From NCBI GenBank assembly GCA_900660155.1, contig CABFPE010000213.1:893820-957819 (forward strand): a stretch of 64,000 bases of DNA, given 5' to 3'. The notes under the pieces were generated by a model. The model was not told the origin of the DNA and did no database searches. It worked only from the letters and a program-made list of their open reading frames with translations. Source of the stretch: Hofstenia miamia (lineage: Eukaryota > Xenacoelomorpha > Acoela > Hofsteniidae). The first letter of the stretch is position 1. Every line of letters starts with the position of its first letter. The position numbers and the translations under genes are program-made. Of the stretch, positions 45,866 to 57,608 are shown piece after piece.

Positions 45866-47376
45866 CCCATTGCACTTGGTTTCTTCATTGATCAAATTTT
45901 AATGGATTGTAGAAAATTCGATTATCACCTGATTTTGACATGCACACCGGAATGATTATTTAAATTTTTTTATGCAACAAATAATTACTTAATAATCAAT
46001 GATTAGAGGTTTACTTGCTGTGAATAACAGATTGTCCTTCACTAAATTTAATGAGTGATGGAGAAATTATTTTGTAATATTTCACTTCACTCTTCATACC
46101 TTGGAATATAGATTGACGCCATTATTTCTCATTTTGTGAAGCTTCGTCGCACACATGCTCTCTTATCATAATTCGGAATAATGAAATAAGTTGTTTATCT
46201 GTCAAAATTTAATTTTTCCATCCTACACAATCCTTTATATAAACCTTCTTTCGTCTCCTTCATATTTTCGTATTAACTGCCTCTTCCATTTTTTTAATTA
46301 AAATGAATTTTTACCCTCTTTCTAAAAATGTTCTGCACAAAAGTACAAATTTCACTATTCCTAAAGAATATGTATTTAATATTTTGCGATATCAAACAAT
46401 TGACCTATGCTGACATGAATACGAAATGTTTCTGCTTATGCTCGACTTCTTGAGTAATTGTAACAAGAAAAACATAGTTTACTGATAAGTAAAAAATTTT
46501 TATACATATTATATTATGTGAAGTTTGAATTCTATTGTAGAATTCAATTGTACACATAGTTTATCGCTTTTTGAGAATCAATGGTGAATTTTAAGGAATT
46601 AATAATGTGTTTTCGCACTAAAAACCCTGCGGAAATTTTTGTTCACGAGCCTACAAAAAGGTGAAGTTGGCCTGGAAACAACCACCCATGTTCATCAGTG
46701 TAGTGACCTTGTTTTGGTTTGTTAAATGCATAGAATAGGTACACGTATTTCATTTAAATATTAACAAGTGAAAAATACTCATTATTTAAGATTAGCATTT
46801 CTAAAACGCTTTTTTTCACATGAAGGCAAATACTCATGACACTACCACTAGTTCTTTACTGAGTGCCATTTTACAACGGCAAAGTTTTCACAAATTAACG
46901 CCTGTTAGTTATCATACAAATACAATAAATTGTGTAATTTTAACCAGACCAATCTCATGTGAAATTTATGGTCTCAATCAAACGCACGTCGATTATAACA
47001 ACTGTTTTGCTACATGAAAATTACAATGCGCGGGAGAGAAGATTAAAAATTCTAAACAAAACCATCTTCAACATGTTTTTTTTCGACTTTATTTTTTCGG
47101 CGATGAGTCGCAAATTAGAACCGAATTACGACTAAAGTAGTCCATTGAGAATTCGGACAGATGCCTCATAATTGAAAATGAAAAACGATGAATATGAGGA
47201 AAATCACCTGAATCAACCTGATTCCCAGAACAGAAAATTTGTTTATGTCCTTTAAATTAAATTAATGATTTGTTAAATTTTCTAGTAAAATATTTTTCTT
47301 TTTTCATTAATGCTCTCTTTTTCCTAGAAAGTTGTTTCGCAAATGTTTTACAAACTTTTTCAATTATTAGTTTAGC
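45866..47376. other. no gene seen
   Basis: AT-rich intergenic sequence with no convincing frame or repeat. Confidence 0.5.
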
Positions 47377-47410
<34 letters not shown>

Positions 47411-47432
47411 TATTATTATTATTATTATTATT
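47377..47432. repeat. (TA)n followed by (ATT)n at the LINE 3' junction
   Basis: TA dinucleotides to about 47408, then about eight ATT units to 47432. The (ATT)n directly abuts the 3' end of the R4/Dong-like LINE. Confidence 0.9.
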
Positions 47433-49316
47433 CTTACTTCTCACAGCTTCATGCTGGTATTCCTCTCAGCTCGGGGAACTCACCAGTTCCTAGGGAGTCT
47501 GAGAGCTTTCCTCACGACTCTAGCTGTACCTAACAATGCTGCCTTCTGGGCTACTGCTCCTCCCCACTTTGGTACTCCCAACTCCTCTAAGTATCTCTTA
47601 TGCTTCTTACTCACTGCTCCTAGTGCGCCTACTACTATTGGGACTACTTCAACCTTCTTTAACTTCCACAGCCTTTCTATTTACTTTGCCAACTCCCTGT
47701 ACTTGTCTATATTCTCTTTCTCCTTGCTTTCTACATTCCTGTCATTTGGTACTGCTATGTCTATCACTATTCCCAATCTTTTCTCTTTGTCTACTACTAC
47801 TATGTCTGCCTCCGTGCTTCTATCACCTTGCTTGTCTGGATGTTGAAGNNNNNNNNNNNNNNNNNNNNNNNNNNNNNNNNNNNNNNNNNNNNNNNNNNNN
47901 NNNNNNNNNNNNNNNNNNNNNNNNNNNNNNNNNNNNNNNNNNNNNNNNNNNNNNNNNNNNNNNNNNNNNNNNNNNNNNNNNNNNNNNNNNTCTATCACCT
48001 TGCTTGTCTGGATGTTGAAGTCCCACAGTATCTTAACCTTCTCATTTTCTATGACGCCCTGTGGCTTGTGCTCATACCACTTGTCTCCTACTTCTAACCC
48101 ATGCTGCCTGCTCAAACTCCAGTGAACTATTCTTCCCACCTTGTCATGCCTGAATTTATACTCATTCTGTGCCAACTTCTCACACCCTGCTATCAGATGG
48201 TCTACTGTCTCCGCCTCTTTCTTACATAGCCTGCACTTATCACTTACTTATGCTCTTCTGTTTATATGCTTCTTCACCCAGTTTGTTCTTATTGCTTGCT
48301 CCTGTGCTGCCATTATCAGTGCTTCTGTTTCGCTTTTCAGTACTGCCTTCTTTAATCACTTGTTGCTCTCTTTTCTGTCACACATTTCTGTGTTCCTCCA
48401 GTATTGGCCATGCATTGCCTTCTGCCTATACCTTGTTTATATCTCTGATTCCATCCTACTCTGGTATACCTTCTTTCCTTCACTCTCAGTTCTTATCTTC
48501 CTTAACTCCTTAGTGACCTCTAGTAGGGATCCTCTAGGTTGCTCTTCTACATATTCCTTTAGCCCTAGTGCTTCTGCTTCTACAGTTTCCTCCACATTTC
48601 GCAGCCCTTTCCTTCCCTTATGCCTTGACATGTACAGCCTATCTAATTCCCTCAGTTCATTCTTGTTCGACCTAACTATTCCTGCCGAATATCTCAACAC
48701 TGGTATCGCACACGTATTAATTGCCTTTATGCTGTTCTGCCCATTCAATGCTGCCTTCTGTAGTACCTTCCTTACTCTCCTTTTGTATTCTTTTCTTAAC
48801 CTCGTCCTCATTTCCTCATGATCTGTTCTATCTTTCTCTATCACACCTAAGTACTTGTACCCCTCTTTGACTTCCTCAATCTTATCCCCACTGCTTGTCC
48901 TCAAACCATCTCCATCTATGCACTTGCCTTTGTCATTGTCACTGTCGCACACTTTCCTAATCCAAATTCCAACCCTGAATCTCTGCTTGCCTTCTCCAAT
49001 GTCTCCACTTGCTTCTGCAACATCTTCCTTGAACTAGCGTACATCTTCAAGTTGTCCATGTACCACAGGTGACTCACTGCTCTACCATTCTTCTCCATCT
49101 TATACCCTATGCCTGTCTCCTTTAACTTTTCTGTGATTGGTATTAAACTAACTACAAACAGTAGTGGCGCTAAGCTGTCTCCCTGGAATATACCCCGTCT
49201 AAACCTCAACCTATGGCCAGCTATCTCAGTCTGCCACTTTCCCATCTCTCTCTCTAGAAACTCAACCCATTTCTGCGGAACTCCATTAGCCTCTAACGTC
49301 TTCAATACCCACTTAT
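47433..49316 (-). mobile_element. R4/Dong-like non-LTR retrotransposon, 5'-truncated
   Basis: Minus-strand order is as follows. The C-terminal half of RT comes first (LEANGVPQKWVEFLEREMGK, FRRGIFQGDSLAPLLFVVSL, SHLWYMDNLKMYASSRK). The thumb is at 48437-48952 (EEVKEGYKYLGVIEKDRTD). A CCHC knuckle follows (CRLCKKEAETVDHLIAGC, about 48190-48245), and then a restriction-like endonuclease (KVKILWDFNIQTSKVI, DIVVVDKEKRLGIVIDIAVP). The C-terminal VVPIVVGALGAVSK and ALLGTARVVRKAL come last. The catalytic YMDD is YMDN, there is a frameshift near 48920-48950, and several in-frame stops occur, so it is inactive. A restriction-like rather than AP endonuclease places it in the R2/R4/NeSL group. The (ATT)n on both sides fits Dong-type targeting of TAA repeats. 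Confidence 0.88.
47849..47990. other. assembly gap of 142 N inside the LINE
   Basis: The 30 bp before the gap (47819-47848) and the 30 bp after it (47991-48020) are identical. The contig ends overlap, so the gap probably contains nothing. Confidence 0.95.
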
Positions 49317-49340
49317 CATTATTATTATTATTATTATAAA
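49317..49340. repeat. (ATT)n at the LINE 5' junction
   Basis: About seven ATT units flanking the truncated 5' end of the R4/Dong-like element. Confidence 0.85.
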
Positions 49341-51202
49341 TATTATAAATATTATATTAAATGGTTAATTAAGGAGTCTCATTTGCTAAAATTGTGTCTA
49401 ATACAGCCCATTGAAATCCCCGTGCATAGCACGGGCACTTTCATAGTGTATGCATACACACAATATATATATATATATAAATATATATATATATAGCTGA
49501 TATAATCATTGCCTAATACCACGAATTTAGGGCAAGGTCCAACTCTAATAGTTTTTCCTACATTTATCGCATTACTTTGATTTATGTTAAGCTTTCCATC
49601 GAAGTTAATCTATTTAATTATACATTACTTTGAGAATAGTTGATAAAGTAAACTATAATTATCCAGTAAACAATGATATCTAATAGTGCAACTTTTGTTT
49701 ATGAGGAATGTTATAATCTTTCAATTTCTCACTAGTATTGGATAATCCACTCAGCGAGTTTTGTTTGAAATTTCAGTGATTTTATTGGTTGATTTTAAAT
49801 TGAATACAGCATGGTCATTGTAAGTTGTGTAGCGGATAACACTACTTCATGCGTTTCCTAGTTAAGCATGAATTCCCGCATTGAAGGTACTTTTATTATC
49901 TATGTACATACGTTATCAAATCTCTTCTATTCAACTCTTTCGTTTGGTTTCCATTCGACGTTATGCAGAGTGAAATTACAAAACAAGTTCAATTTTCGGA
50001 AGGATGTGTACATATTACCATTTTGAAATAATTGTATTACAATGCAGTTATTCAAGACTGCCTCGGATTTAAATTTTATCTCTTAAATTACTGAATTTAT
50101 TTGCTCGGAATTCGTCTTATGATATAGGTTGTCTTACGAGATAGTTTTTGTATACGAACATGCACATATTTGTCTAAGGTATTTGTAATATCCGATTGAA
50201 AAATTTATTTCATGCACTTTTTACAGTTTCACAAAGCAGAAGTAATATGCAACAATTTTTTTATATGCGTATCTTTCATTGCTGTTGGAAAGGAGCTTTT
50301 ACACTAATACTATATTAATCAGATATCATTAGCTACTATTTTTTAATTTTAATTATTGAAAGTGATTCTTGTAGATTGGATTTGCAATTCATTGTTATAT
50401 GAATGTTGTTTATTATATTTCAGGTTTTCCTGAAATTCCTATTCAAGTGTTTTACTTAATTTGAAATAACCTGATGGTTTTATTTAATTCCTATTTCTCA
50501 TCTTTTCCAAGTTTGGGAAATTTCTGGAGGGGTACAATACGATGATTAGCTGTAACATAAATTGAGTTTTAGCTACTTTCTCTGTTTCTATTTTTGGCAA
50601 TACCATCAATGCATTTCACTTACGTTCTTTGATCATGTTAGCCAATCGTCATAAAATTCATGTATCAAATTTCCGCCACACCTGAAGATATTCCTCATTT
50701 CCCGTTATCCGTAATTGAAAAACAGCTTTGTAATTGTTCGAAAATATTTCAGCTTGTCAATAAAATTAAGATTTGGTAATTGAATTTCTTCTGCACTCTG
50801 TTTCAACAATGGAGTTATGACGTATATCGAGTTTTCGTAGGTATTATCCCTTATTCAATAACAGCCTGTATCGGTAATTCGCAATGAGAAAGTTCGTGAT
50901 AATATATTATTTCTTTGAAGTTTATGCTTTGAAGGTTATATTAGGAATTCTTAAATCAATATGCATAAATTATCGTCCACTCAACTATAAGCGATTTACA
51001 AATTCAATTTCGCCAGCTAATTGTATTTAACACACTTCGAACAAAACCATTATTTCAACGTTTCTTAATTGATTATGGGCGAAGCCAATTTTCAAACTGG
51101 ATTTTTACAATTTTAGATTAACAATTTTGTGTTTTACCTCAATTAGTAAACAATCACACAATATTCATATTTCTAAATTCTACATTTTGTACATGTGCCC
51201 GT
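49341..51202. other. no gene seen
   Basis: AT-rich intergenic sequence with a (TA)n tract at about 49462-49494. No convincing frame. Confidence 0.5.
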
Positions 51203-51210
51203 GTTTACAC

Positions 51211-51560
51211 CAGGGCCCTGCGAATCCACTATTTTTATTTCGAATACGATTCTGAACAATCAGGTGAATTTGCATTCGAATCCAACATTGATCGTAGTTT
51301 ACGTAATAGGTTCTATTACAAAAAATTTTGTTAATTATTATTAAGAACCGACTTTGGAACCATGAAACGATCATCAGATTATTTCACAATAGAAGAATTC
51401 ATTTGAGAAATATCATTTACACGCTTCACATAGAACATTCAACTGCTAAATTATTTTTGTTAAAACATTTTAGTATCCCTTCCCAAACATTTCTAGATCC
51501 GCCCGTGGATTGTTTCCCAACATAGATGCCGATTCGATTTCGAATGTTCGCAGGGCTCTA
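51211..51560. mobile_element. hAT-type MITE (350 bp)
   Basis: The left end CAGGGCCCTGCGAATCC and the right end, as reverse complement TAGAGCCCTGCGAACATTC, form hAT-like terminal inverted repeats. The flanking 8-bp sites GTTTACAC (51203-51210) and TTTTACGC (51561-51568) match at six of eight positions, as expected of an aged hAT duplication. There is no transposase, so it is nonautonomous. Confidence 0.65.
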
Positions 51561-51568
51561 TTTTACGC

Positions 51569-52985
51569 GTGGCTGTAAATATTTGATCAAGATGTCTATG
51601 TCAACTGTAACATTGATATTAAATTTGTTGTCTTTTTCCCAAGTGTGGTGATATGGCTCCTTAACTGTTTCTACTTATGGAGATATACCAACCAAACCCC
51701 TTGATCGTGCTGAAGGAGAAAATGAAAGAGGAGACGCTCCTCTATTTTGTTGTTCTTTCAGATTTTGGACATTTTTATTAGTTCGCGACTTATAAGCGTT
51801 TAATTTTTTTCAAAAACCATAACATGTTTAAATAGTTCCTAGACAGTTTAAGGCTAAAAAAATTTGAAACAATGTTTGAATAACTAAGGTAGAAATTAAC
51901 GATTGAACATTGTTATTTAAAGACGGGTTAAAACAGTCCTGACACTCAACACCAACATGTTTTTAATGATTTATTGGTCAGCTATTTTTTTGCATTGAAT
52001 GGCGTTTTTTGGATTTAAAAACAAAGCTACGTCCGCATTAATTTCTTTTCTTTCAACCTTAGACATCATCTATTTTGTTACATCATCCGACTTATAGTGG
52101 CACTTATGGACGTACATTTCAACATGACCCCCAGCTCGGGAATGAGCTCCACGAACACTGCTTCAAGGCTCACAATCAACAAACATTAATGAAATGTATA
52201 ACTTACAAAACGAGCTATACTATTGTAACCCCATAATATACATATTTGCATGAGCGATTTTTTCGTGAAACATGAGCATTTGTCTGATAGTATTATATGA
52301 TACAAGAAAACGCTGCAAGCTCGATATAGACGAAATTGGAGGGATGGAAAAAATTGTCGAAAATTCATTCACATTTAAAGCACTCAGAAATGAAATGAGA
52401 ATGGATGTAGAAAATCTTTCCAATATTTTAAAAATGCGTTCACAATTTTTTGAGTATTCTGCTTTTTAGTAAAGTTTTTTCCTGTAGGTTGAATGAGTAA
52501 ATATTTTTAGAAAAACAATAAGATGACAATGTTTGTGGAGTCGCGTAGTTTTTTCGATTTTAATAATTCCATAATCTCACTTCACAATTGAAGGAAGTCT
52601 TTTATCTAATCATTAAAATTATTAATAATTTCTTGCTCCTATAACGCATCCTCAATACTTTTGTAATCGTTTTTTGAGTATGTGTCAAGCCTTCCAACTT
52701 TTTAATTAGTCTCACACACTTCTAATTTTATAGGAGCTATTTTTAGATTTTGCTTTTAATGGCTCATAACTGACGTTTGTCATTTCAACTTGTTGAAAAA
52801 AGAAATTATTTTACTGCTATTATTAATTCTAAAATGAAACAAAGGTTTACAGGAAACTTTTACATAATAAACAAAAATAAATATTAAATTTATGAGCGCA
52901 AATGTTTAAATGTACTTTTAGTTTCACTGGTAATAAGTTATTCAAACACAGTTTTTTATCCCTTTCTTTGATACACAAAATTTGA
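51569..52985. other. no gene seen
   Basis: AT-rich intergenic DNA. Short frames around 52186-52469 overlap on both strands and look like chance. Confidence 0.5.
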
Positions 52986-53159
52986 TGCAGGGTATATAGA
53001 AATCCGGAATATATTTATAAACTTTTTTATAGTAATATTTAAAATGCATTTGTATTGATTTATGCATGAACCAATTACATATCGACAGTGTACGTTAAAT
53101 ACAATCAATGCCCTAACCCATGCAATTGAACGACAAAATCAATCAGCAGTCATTGTTCT

Positions 53160-53895
53160 TGCTTGGCTTTAAACGGTCAATTTCTGCCAATCCCACCACA
53201 TCAATAACTCAGCATACCAAAAGAAGAACAGTGTGAGTCTCCGCAGTGCCACGTATAGTCAATAATGATCTGCAGATGAAGGCCTGTGTACGAAGAGGTG
53301 AAATTCGCAGACATGCAATGCAAAGACAATATTTGCAGAGATGCCCGAAGCTGATTTCTTTTCTGAAACGCAGTAGCTTTTCAAAGGTCATTGTTTTTGT
53401 TAATGAAATGAAAGTTATTGTCGATGCCCAAGTCAATCATCCTTCTCATGTGTCTTCTGTTTCTTCTGCTCTTAGTTTCATTCGTTTTTAACAATTTCAT
53501 TTGAGGCTGGTCTGAAGATCAATGCAGAGGAGTATATGAAAATTCTAGAGGATGGTCTCTTTGCCAAAAATAGTTCAGCAGTTTGGGTTGAATAATGATG
53601 ATTAATTTCAAGACTACATCTTCACATGTATCAAGGAAAACTCAGGACTTCAGCATAGGTTCACAAATGTGGCCACGCAACTCACCAAACCTTAAGCTAC
53701 TGCATTAATTTGTGTGGAGCGTAGTTCAGGCAAATGTTAATACATCACCAAAAGCCAGTGTTGGTGAACTCAAAGCTTCTATTCAGCGAAAAAGGGCAAA
53801 ATCAATGAAATTTCTTTCTTGAGATCTCGCGACTGATTTTGCGCTAGAATTTAAGCTGTAATTGCTGCCAATCGAGGCTATATAACAATGTAGTT
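53160..53895 (+). mobile_element. Tc1/mariner (IS630) transposase remnant
   Basis: Plus-strand pieces in order: RIVNNDLQMKACVRR (end of the DNA-binding part), LQRCPKLISFLKRSS, FVNEMKVIVDAQVNHPSHVS (normally FSDEK.F.VDA, so the first catalytic Asp is Asn here), EAGLKINAEEYMKILEDG, SHVSRKTQDF, MWPRNSPNLKLLH, and QANVNTSPKASVGELKASIQ. This is the full order of a mariner-like DDE transposase of about 350 residues, interrupted by frameshifts and stops. A possible left end is CAGGGTATATAGAAATCCGG at 52988. The copy is dead. Confidence 0.75.
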
Positions 53896-54015
53896 GTTTG
53901 CTTAACAATCATGTTATATACCTATTTAATGTATGGGCTTTGTTTTTTCAATTTAAATTAATAAAATTTTGCTTTGCAGAAAATTCCCGATTTATTTGCA
54001 ATGGCCTGTATATAT

Positions 54016-54030
54016 TTTTTTTACATCAGA

Positions 54031-54089
<59 letters not shown>

Positions 54090-54938
54090 ATATATGGCCC
54101 AAAATTTCAAAAAGTCAACTTTTCTCATAAAAATTAATCAAAGCATTTTGCATTTTAAGTGTTTGGAAATAGAAGTTTAGTACCTAAGCTTATATAATAT
54201 TAAAACCAAAATTAATATGAGTTGTTATCTCACGAAAAAAAGTATTTCAAAAGCAAGAGGCTTTTATGCAGCTGTTGAGACCAAGTCTATCACAATTATA
54301 CATTTAGGACAAGAGAAGCTTCTTGAAATGACAACTTTGATGGAAAATGCATTAGTTAATGTTAAGCCAATCCCATGCATTTCAAAACTCTATTACTTTA
54401 AAGTGTCTGATTGCAATGAATTTGTTTTGAAGAGACATGCTTATTCAAGAAATGAGCAGAAAATAAAAATCATTTTGTAGATTTTTTGTACAGTTCACAT
54501 CTGTTATAGTTCATAATTCACGTCTGTTACACATATTTTTCAATTAGCAAAAAATCAGGTGCAGAAAATGATTTAATTTTTTTCTTCACAATGTAAATCA
54601 ACATTTACTGCAACTCACTTGTAAATTTTAAAAATATTTAAATATTTAAATTCACAGAAAAATTGTTGTATATTTGGAAGTCAATGATATCATTACATTT
54701 AATTTCAGGTCTGTTACACATCATATTTTCAAATTTTGTGTTCTTTCTAATGTTAATTAAGTAGAGCAATCATTCCATACATTCATAAAGTGATATAAAT
54801 AAATGAATGTTTAGCCATTTCAAAAAAGATGCATGCAATAGTCCAATGCAGGGTAGTCAGAATAGTTCATACAGTGTACACTTTTCAAGTCTGTTACGAA
54901 ATTCTTGTCCATATTTATATTGGTCTGATGTAAAAAAA
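54016..54938. mobile_element. Unclassified DNA element with perfect 23-bp terminal inverted repeats
   Basis: 54016-54038 and 54916-54938 are exact reverse complements (core TTACATCAGACCAATATA). Inside are an 87-codon frame (54217-54480) and four copies of a TCTGTTACA-like word at about 54499, 54525, 54710 and 54891. A (TA)n/(TG)n tract follows the left end. About 920 bp; no transposase recognised. Because the repeats are perfect, this copy may be young. Confidence 0.55.
54217..54480 (+). CDS. Hypothetical 87-residue ORF inside the TIR element
   Basis: ATG-started frame with ordinary residue use: SISKARGFYAAVETKSITII, then LGQEKLLEMTTLMENALVNV, then KPIPCISKLYYFKVSDCNEF. It has no signal peptide or membrane segment. 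It does not match a transposase I know. It resembles a C-terminal fragment of a larger mobile-element protein more than a stand-alone gene, and could be a remnant of the element's own gene or a captured exon. Confidence 0.35.
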   Translation: MSCYLTKKSISKARGFYAAVETKSITIIHLGQEKLLEMTTLMENALVNVKPIPCISKLYYFKVSDCNEFVLKRHAYSRNEQKIKIIL

Positions 54939-54946
54939 TCACAGAT

Positions 54947-55182
54947 AATTGGTCCGTTGTAATCCAATTATTAACTTTACAACGGACCAATATATATGAA
55001 ACGCACATTTGTTTTCAACATGAATATTTTTCAACAAAGCGTTTCAGAGCTATAATTAAGGATTTTTTGGAAAAATATTTTATCACTGAGTTTTGCAATT
55101 TTGGTGCGTTTTAATCTTATAAATATTAAATTTTGGTCCGTTGTAGCTCCGAAATTACTTTTGTATGTTACAAAAGACCAAT
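54947..55182. repeat. Cluster of inverted GGTCCGTTGTA / TACAACGGACC motifs
   Basis: ATTGGTCCGTTGTAA (54948-54962) pairs perfectly with TTACAACGGACCAAT (54977-54991). TTGGTCCGTTGTA recurs at 55133 and TTACAAAAGACCAAT at 55168-55182. These resemble the ends of the element just upstream (TTACATCAGACCAAT), so the stretch is probably two or three tiny relatives side by side. Confidence 0.55.
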
Positions 55183-55569
55183 GTATGTATTATATATATA
55201 TTTCTCACATCGTTAACTTAGCTTGTGGCTTATGAAGTAGTTTGGCTTTCATTAACATTGTTTTAATGGAAACCTCAGAAAAAACAGGTATGTGTTGAGA
55301 TGCTCAATGTTTCTATTCTTTTTCTTTAAAATTTTAATTTTTAAAATGTGTTTTTTGTTTTCTCAAGTGTTTAAATCAGTACAATTATGTAACATTTTTA
55401 TTTTTTTTAGGTTTATTGCTTCAATATTTTTCTACGCGTTTATTATGAAAAATTTTTGTATAATACATTCGATCCATAGTAACATCACACTTGATGTTTA
55501 CTTGTATTATGGCGAAAAAATTACTAACTATAAAGTAGCTATTTCCATGAATTTTAATACCTATAACCA

Positions 55570-56055
55570 CAGTCGTGGACAAAAAAGTACTCATTCATAA
55601 TTTTATTTATAGCAAAGTATAAAACTGTCCACAAAATACATAAAATGTTTAATAATGAGTAAGGCCTCCACTGCAATATTTAGTGCGATGATATTTGAAT
55701 TTATCAAAGATTTTCGATAACTATTATTCTTCATCAAGTCATTACAAATCTCTCATATGCAATGTTCAATAAAGTTCACGTCTGGGTTGAGTGAAGGCCG
55801 CTTTCACGTAGTGATATCATTTTCCCTTAGAAATTGTTGTGGTTTGTAATTTGGCCTTTTGTGAATTCAAATAGATCATTACCACGGGTTGCCATTTTTC
55901 CCAAATTTAAATTTGATTTTTTTAAAAGTAATTTATAATTATAAATTATTTTTTTGAAATATGCTGAGAGATGCACTGTTTTATATAACTCATAAATTTG
56001 ATCAAATGAGTATTTTTATAAAATTAATAGTAATGGGTATTTTTTTGGCCGTGAG
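55570..56055 (-). mobile_element. Tc1-like element, internally deleted (about 486 bp)
   Basis: Left end CAGTCGTGGACAAAAAAGTAC. The right end, as reverse complement, is CTCACGGCCAAAAAAATACCC, diverged from the left. Minus-strand sequence encodes the end of a Tc1-type transposase (SLNPDVNFIEHCI, like the usual SPDLNPIENLW) before the left end. The catalytic core is deleted or decayed. Confidence 0.55.
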
Positions 56056-57435
56056 TATATATCATTATGATAAACTAGTACATTTCCGATATATCCGCAT
56101 TAAACATCTATATTAAATAGCAAAATAACAGAAGTCTATAGTAAGTAATGTAAATTTGACTAGTAAAATTTATTATTTTTTTCACTATATTAAAGAGATC
56201 TATTGACAACTTTACTGTTCTACTAGCTGCAGATGTCACTTCTGAATTTATTTATGCAGATGGCGGTCTATAGTTCAACCATTTATTAGATTGTTTGTGA
56301 TGTTTAACAAGATAAAGTAAAAAATTTACAAGTCATAATTTGCTTATTATTTTCAGCAGTTTATCGCAGAAATAAATATAAATTTCATTTCCTATTATTA
56401 AGAAAATGCCGAATTAATTTCCTTTTAACGCTTCATTATAAAGTCTCTCAATTTACGGCTTAACAATCATTATTTGCCGTAATCTGCTGCGTCTTCATTG
56501 ACTCCTACTAATTTCCCTTATTCGATTTTGATTTCTATTCAATAATGCAATGGAATGGTAGCGTGGCTATTTATTATTCATTAAGGTTTGCGTTTTAATT
56601 ATCATTTGTTAGTGTCTATTATTGCATTCTGCGAGATTCATTTAAATGCAGTCTAGTTATTTTTAGTATATTTTCTGTTATTTCATTCATGCACTGATCT
56701 CAATCACTTGGGTAGAGGACGAAGTGGGGTTTGGGATTGAATTTTCTCCAAATCAGAATTGATTTGGGAAATTTGATCTGGAGGGCCATTTTTGAACAAC
56801 CAAATTCGGTGCATGAATTTGGTCTATAATAGTCGCGTTAAGGTGGTCAAGTAGTCATTGTTTTGCGCCCGGTTATCTTCCAAAACCTTCCATCTATTGA
56901 GAAATAAATTAAAAGATTACAAATTAACAGCATGCGCAAAGGTCCTATATAATCAGTTGCAGATCCAAAGAGGAAATTCCTGGATGCATGCGCCAATCAA
57001 CGCTGGTATTGGAACCTAACCCAGGCCAGCTTCGCAAATCCTTCCAAAAATTTAATTTTCTCAAAAATGCCATGGTCGGAGTTCATTTTTCTTACATACA
57101 AAGAATGTCCAGTTTGCCAGTACATTTGTAAAAAAAACGATCGCTATTTCGCTTTATTAACATTGTAAACCATTATTCAATCACATGTGCATTCTTAGAA
57201 TTTTACACAATAAAGTACCTTTGAATGGCGATTATTAAATAGTCATATAAAATTTATTGTATAACTTAAGTGCAAAAGCAACTTTGGTAAATATTGAATA
57301 ACATTCCATCAGAGAAACATTGATGCTAACAGTGAATTTAGAAATTCACATAATTGGAATTCAGAAACAATATCATAAATTTTTTAATTTAACTAAATTT
57401 TTTCAAGCCAAAATGGGCTTTTTAGATACCAATGC
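56056..57435. other. no gene seen
   Basis: Intergenic DNA with a moderately GC-richer patch at 56700-57010. No frame or repeat structure recognised. Confidence 0.5.
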
Positions 57436-57608
57436 CAGGCTTGTCCATGGGACAGAAATGTGATACCCACCCCTTGAAAATTTTCGTGGGGGTCTCCATG
57501 GGGCTCCATTGATCTCCACAATGAAAATGATGTGTAAGTACATATTTATACTAATTATTTGCCTTACTTATCATTCGCCACGGATCCCCACCCCATTAGA
57601 CAAGCCTG
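57436..57608. mobile_element. Short hAT-like MITE (173 bp)
   Basis: Left end CAGGCTTGTCCATGGGACAG. The right end, as reverse complement, is CAGGCTTGTCTAATGGGGTG. The interior also shows inverted GTGGGGGTCTCC / GGATCCCCACC. The flanking 8-bp target match is weak (about five of eight). Confidence 0.45.

Noticed and set aside
47451-49339. Plus-strand frames rich in Leu, Ser and Pro (up to 226 codons)
   Set aside because: Antisense to the R4/Dong-like LINE; their composition is the mirror of its coding strand.
55292-55600. 102-codon plus-strand frame, Phe-rich
   Set aside because: AT-rich chance frame that ends inside the Tc1-like element.
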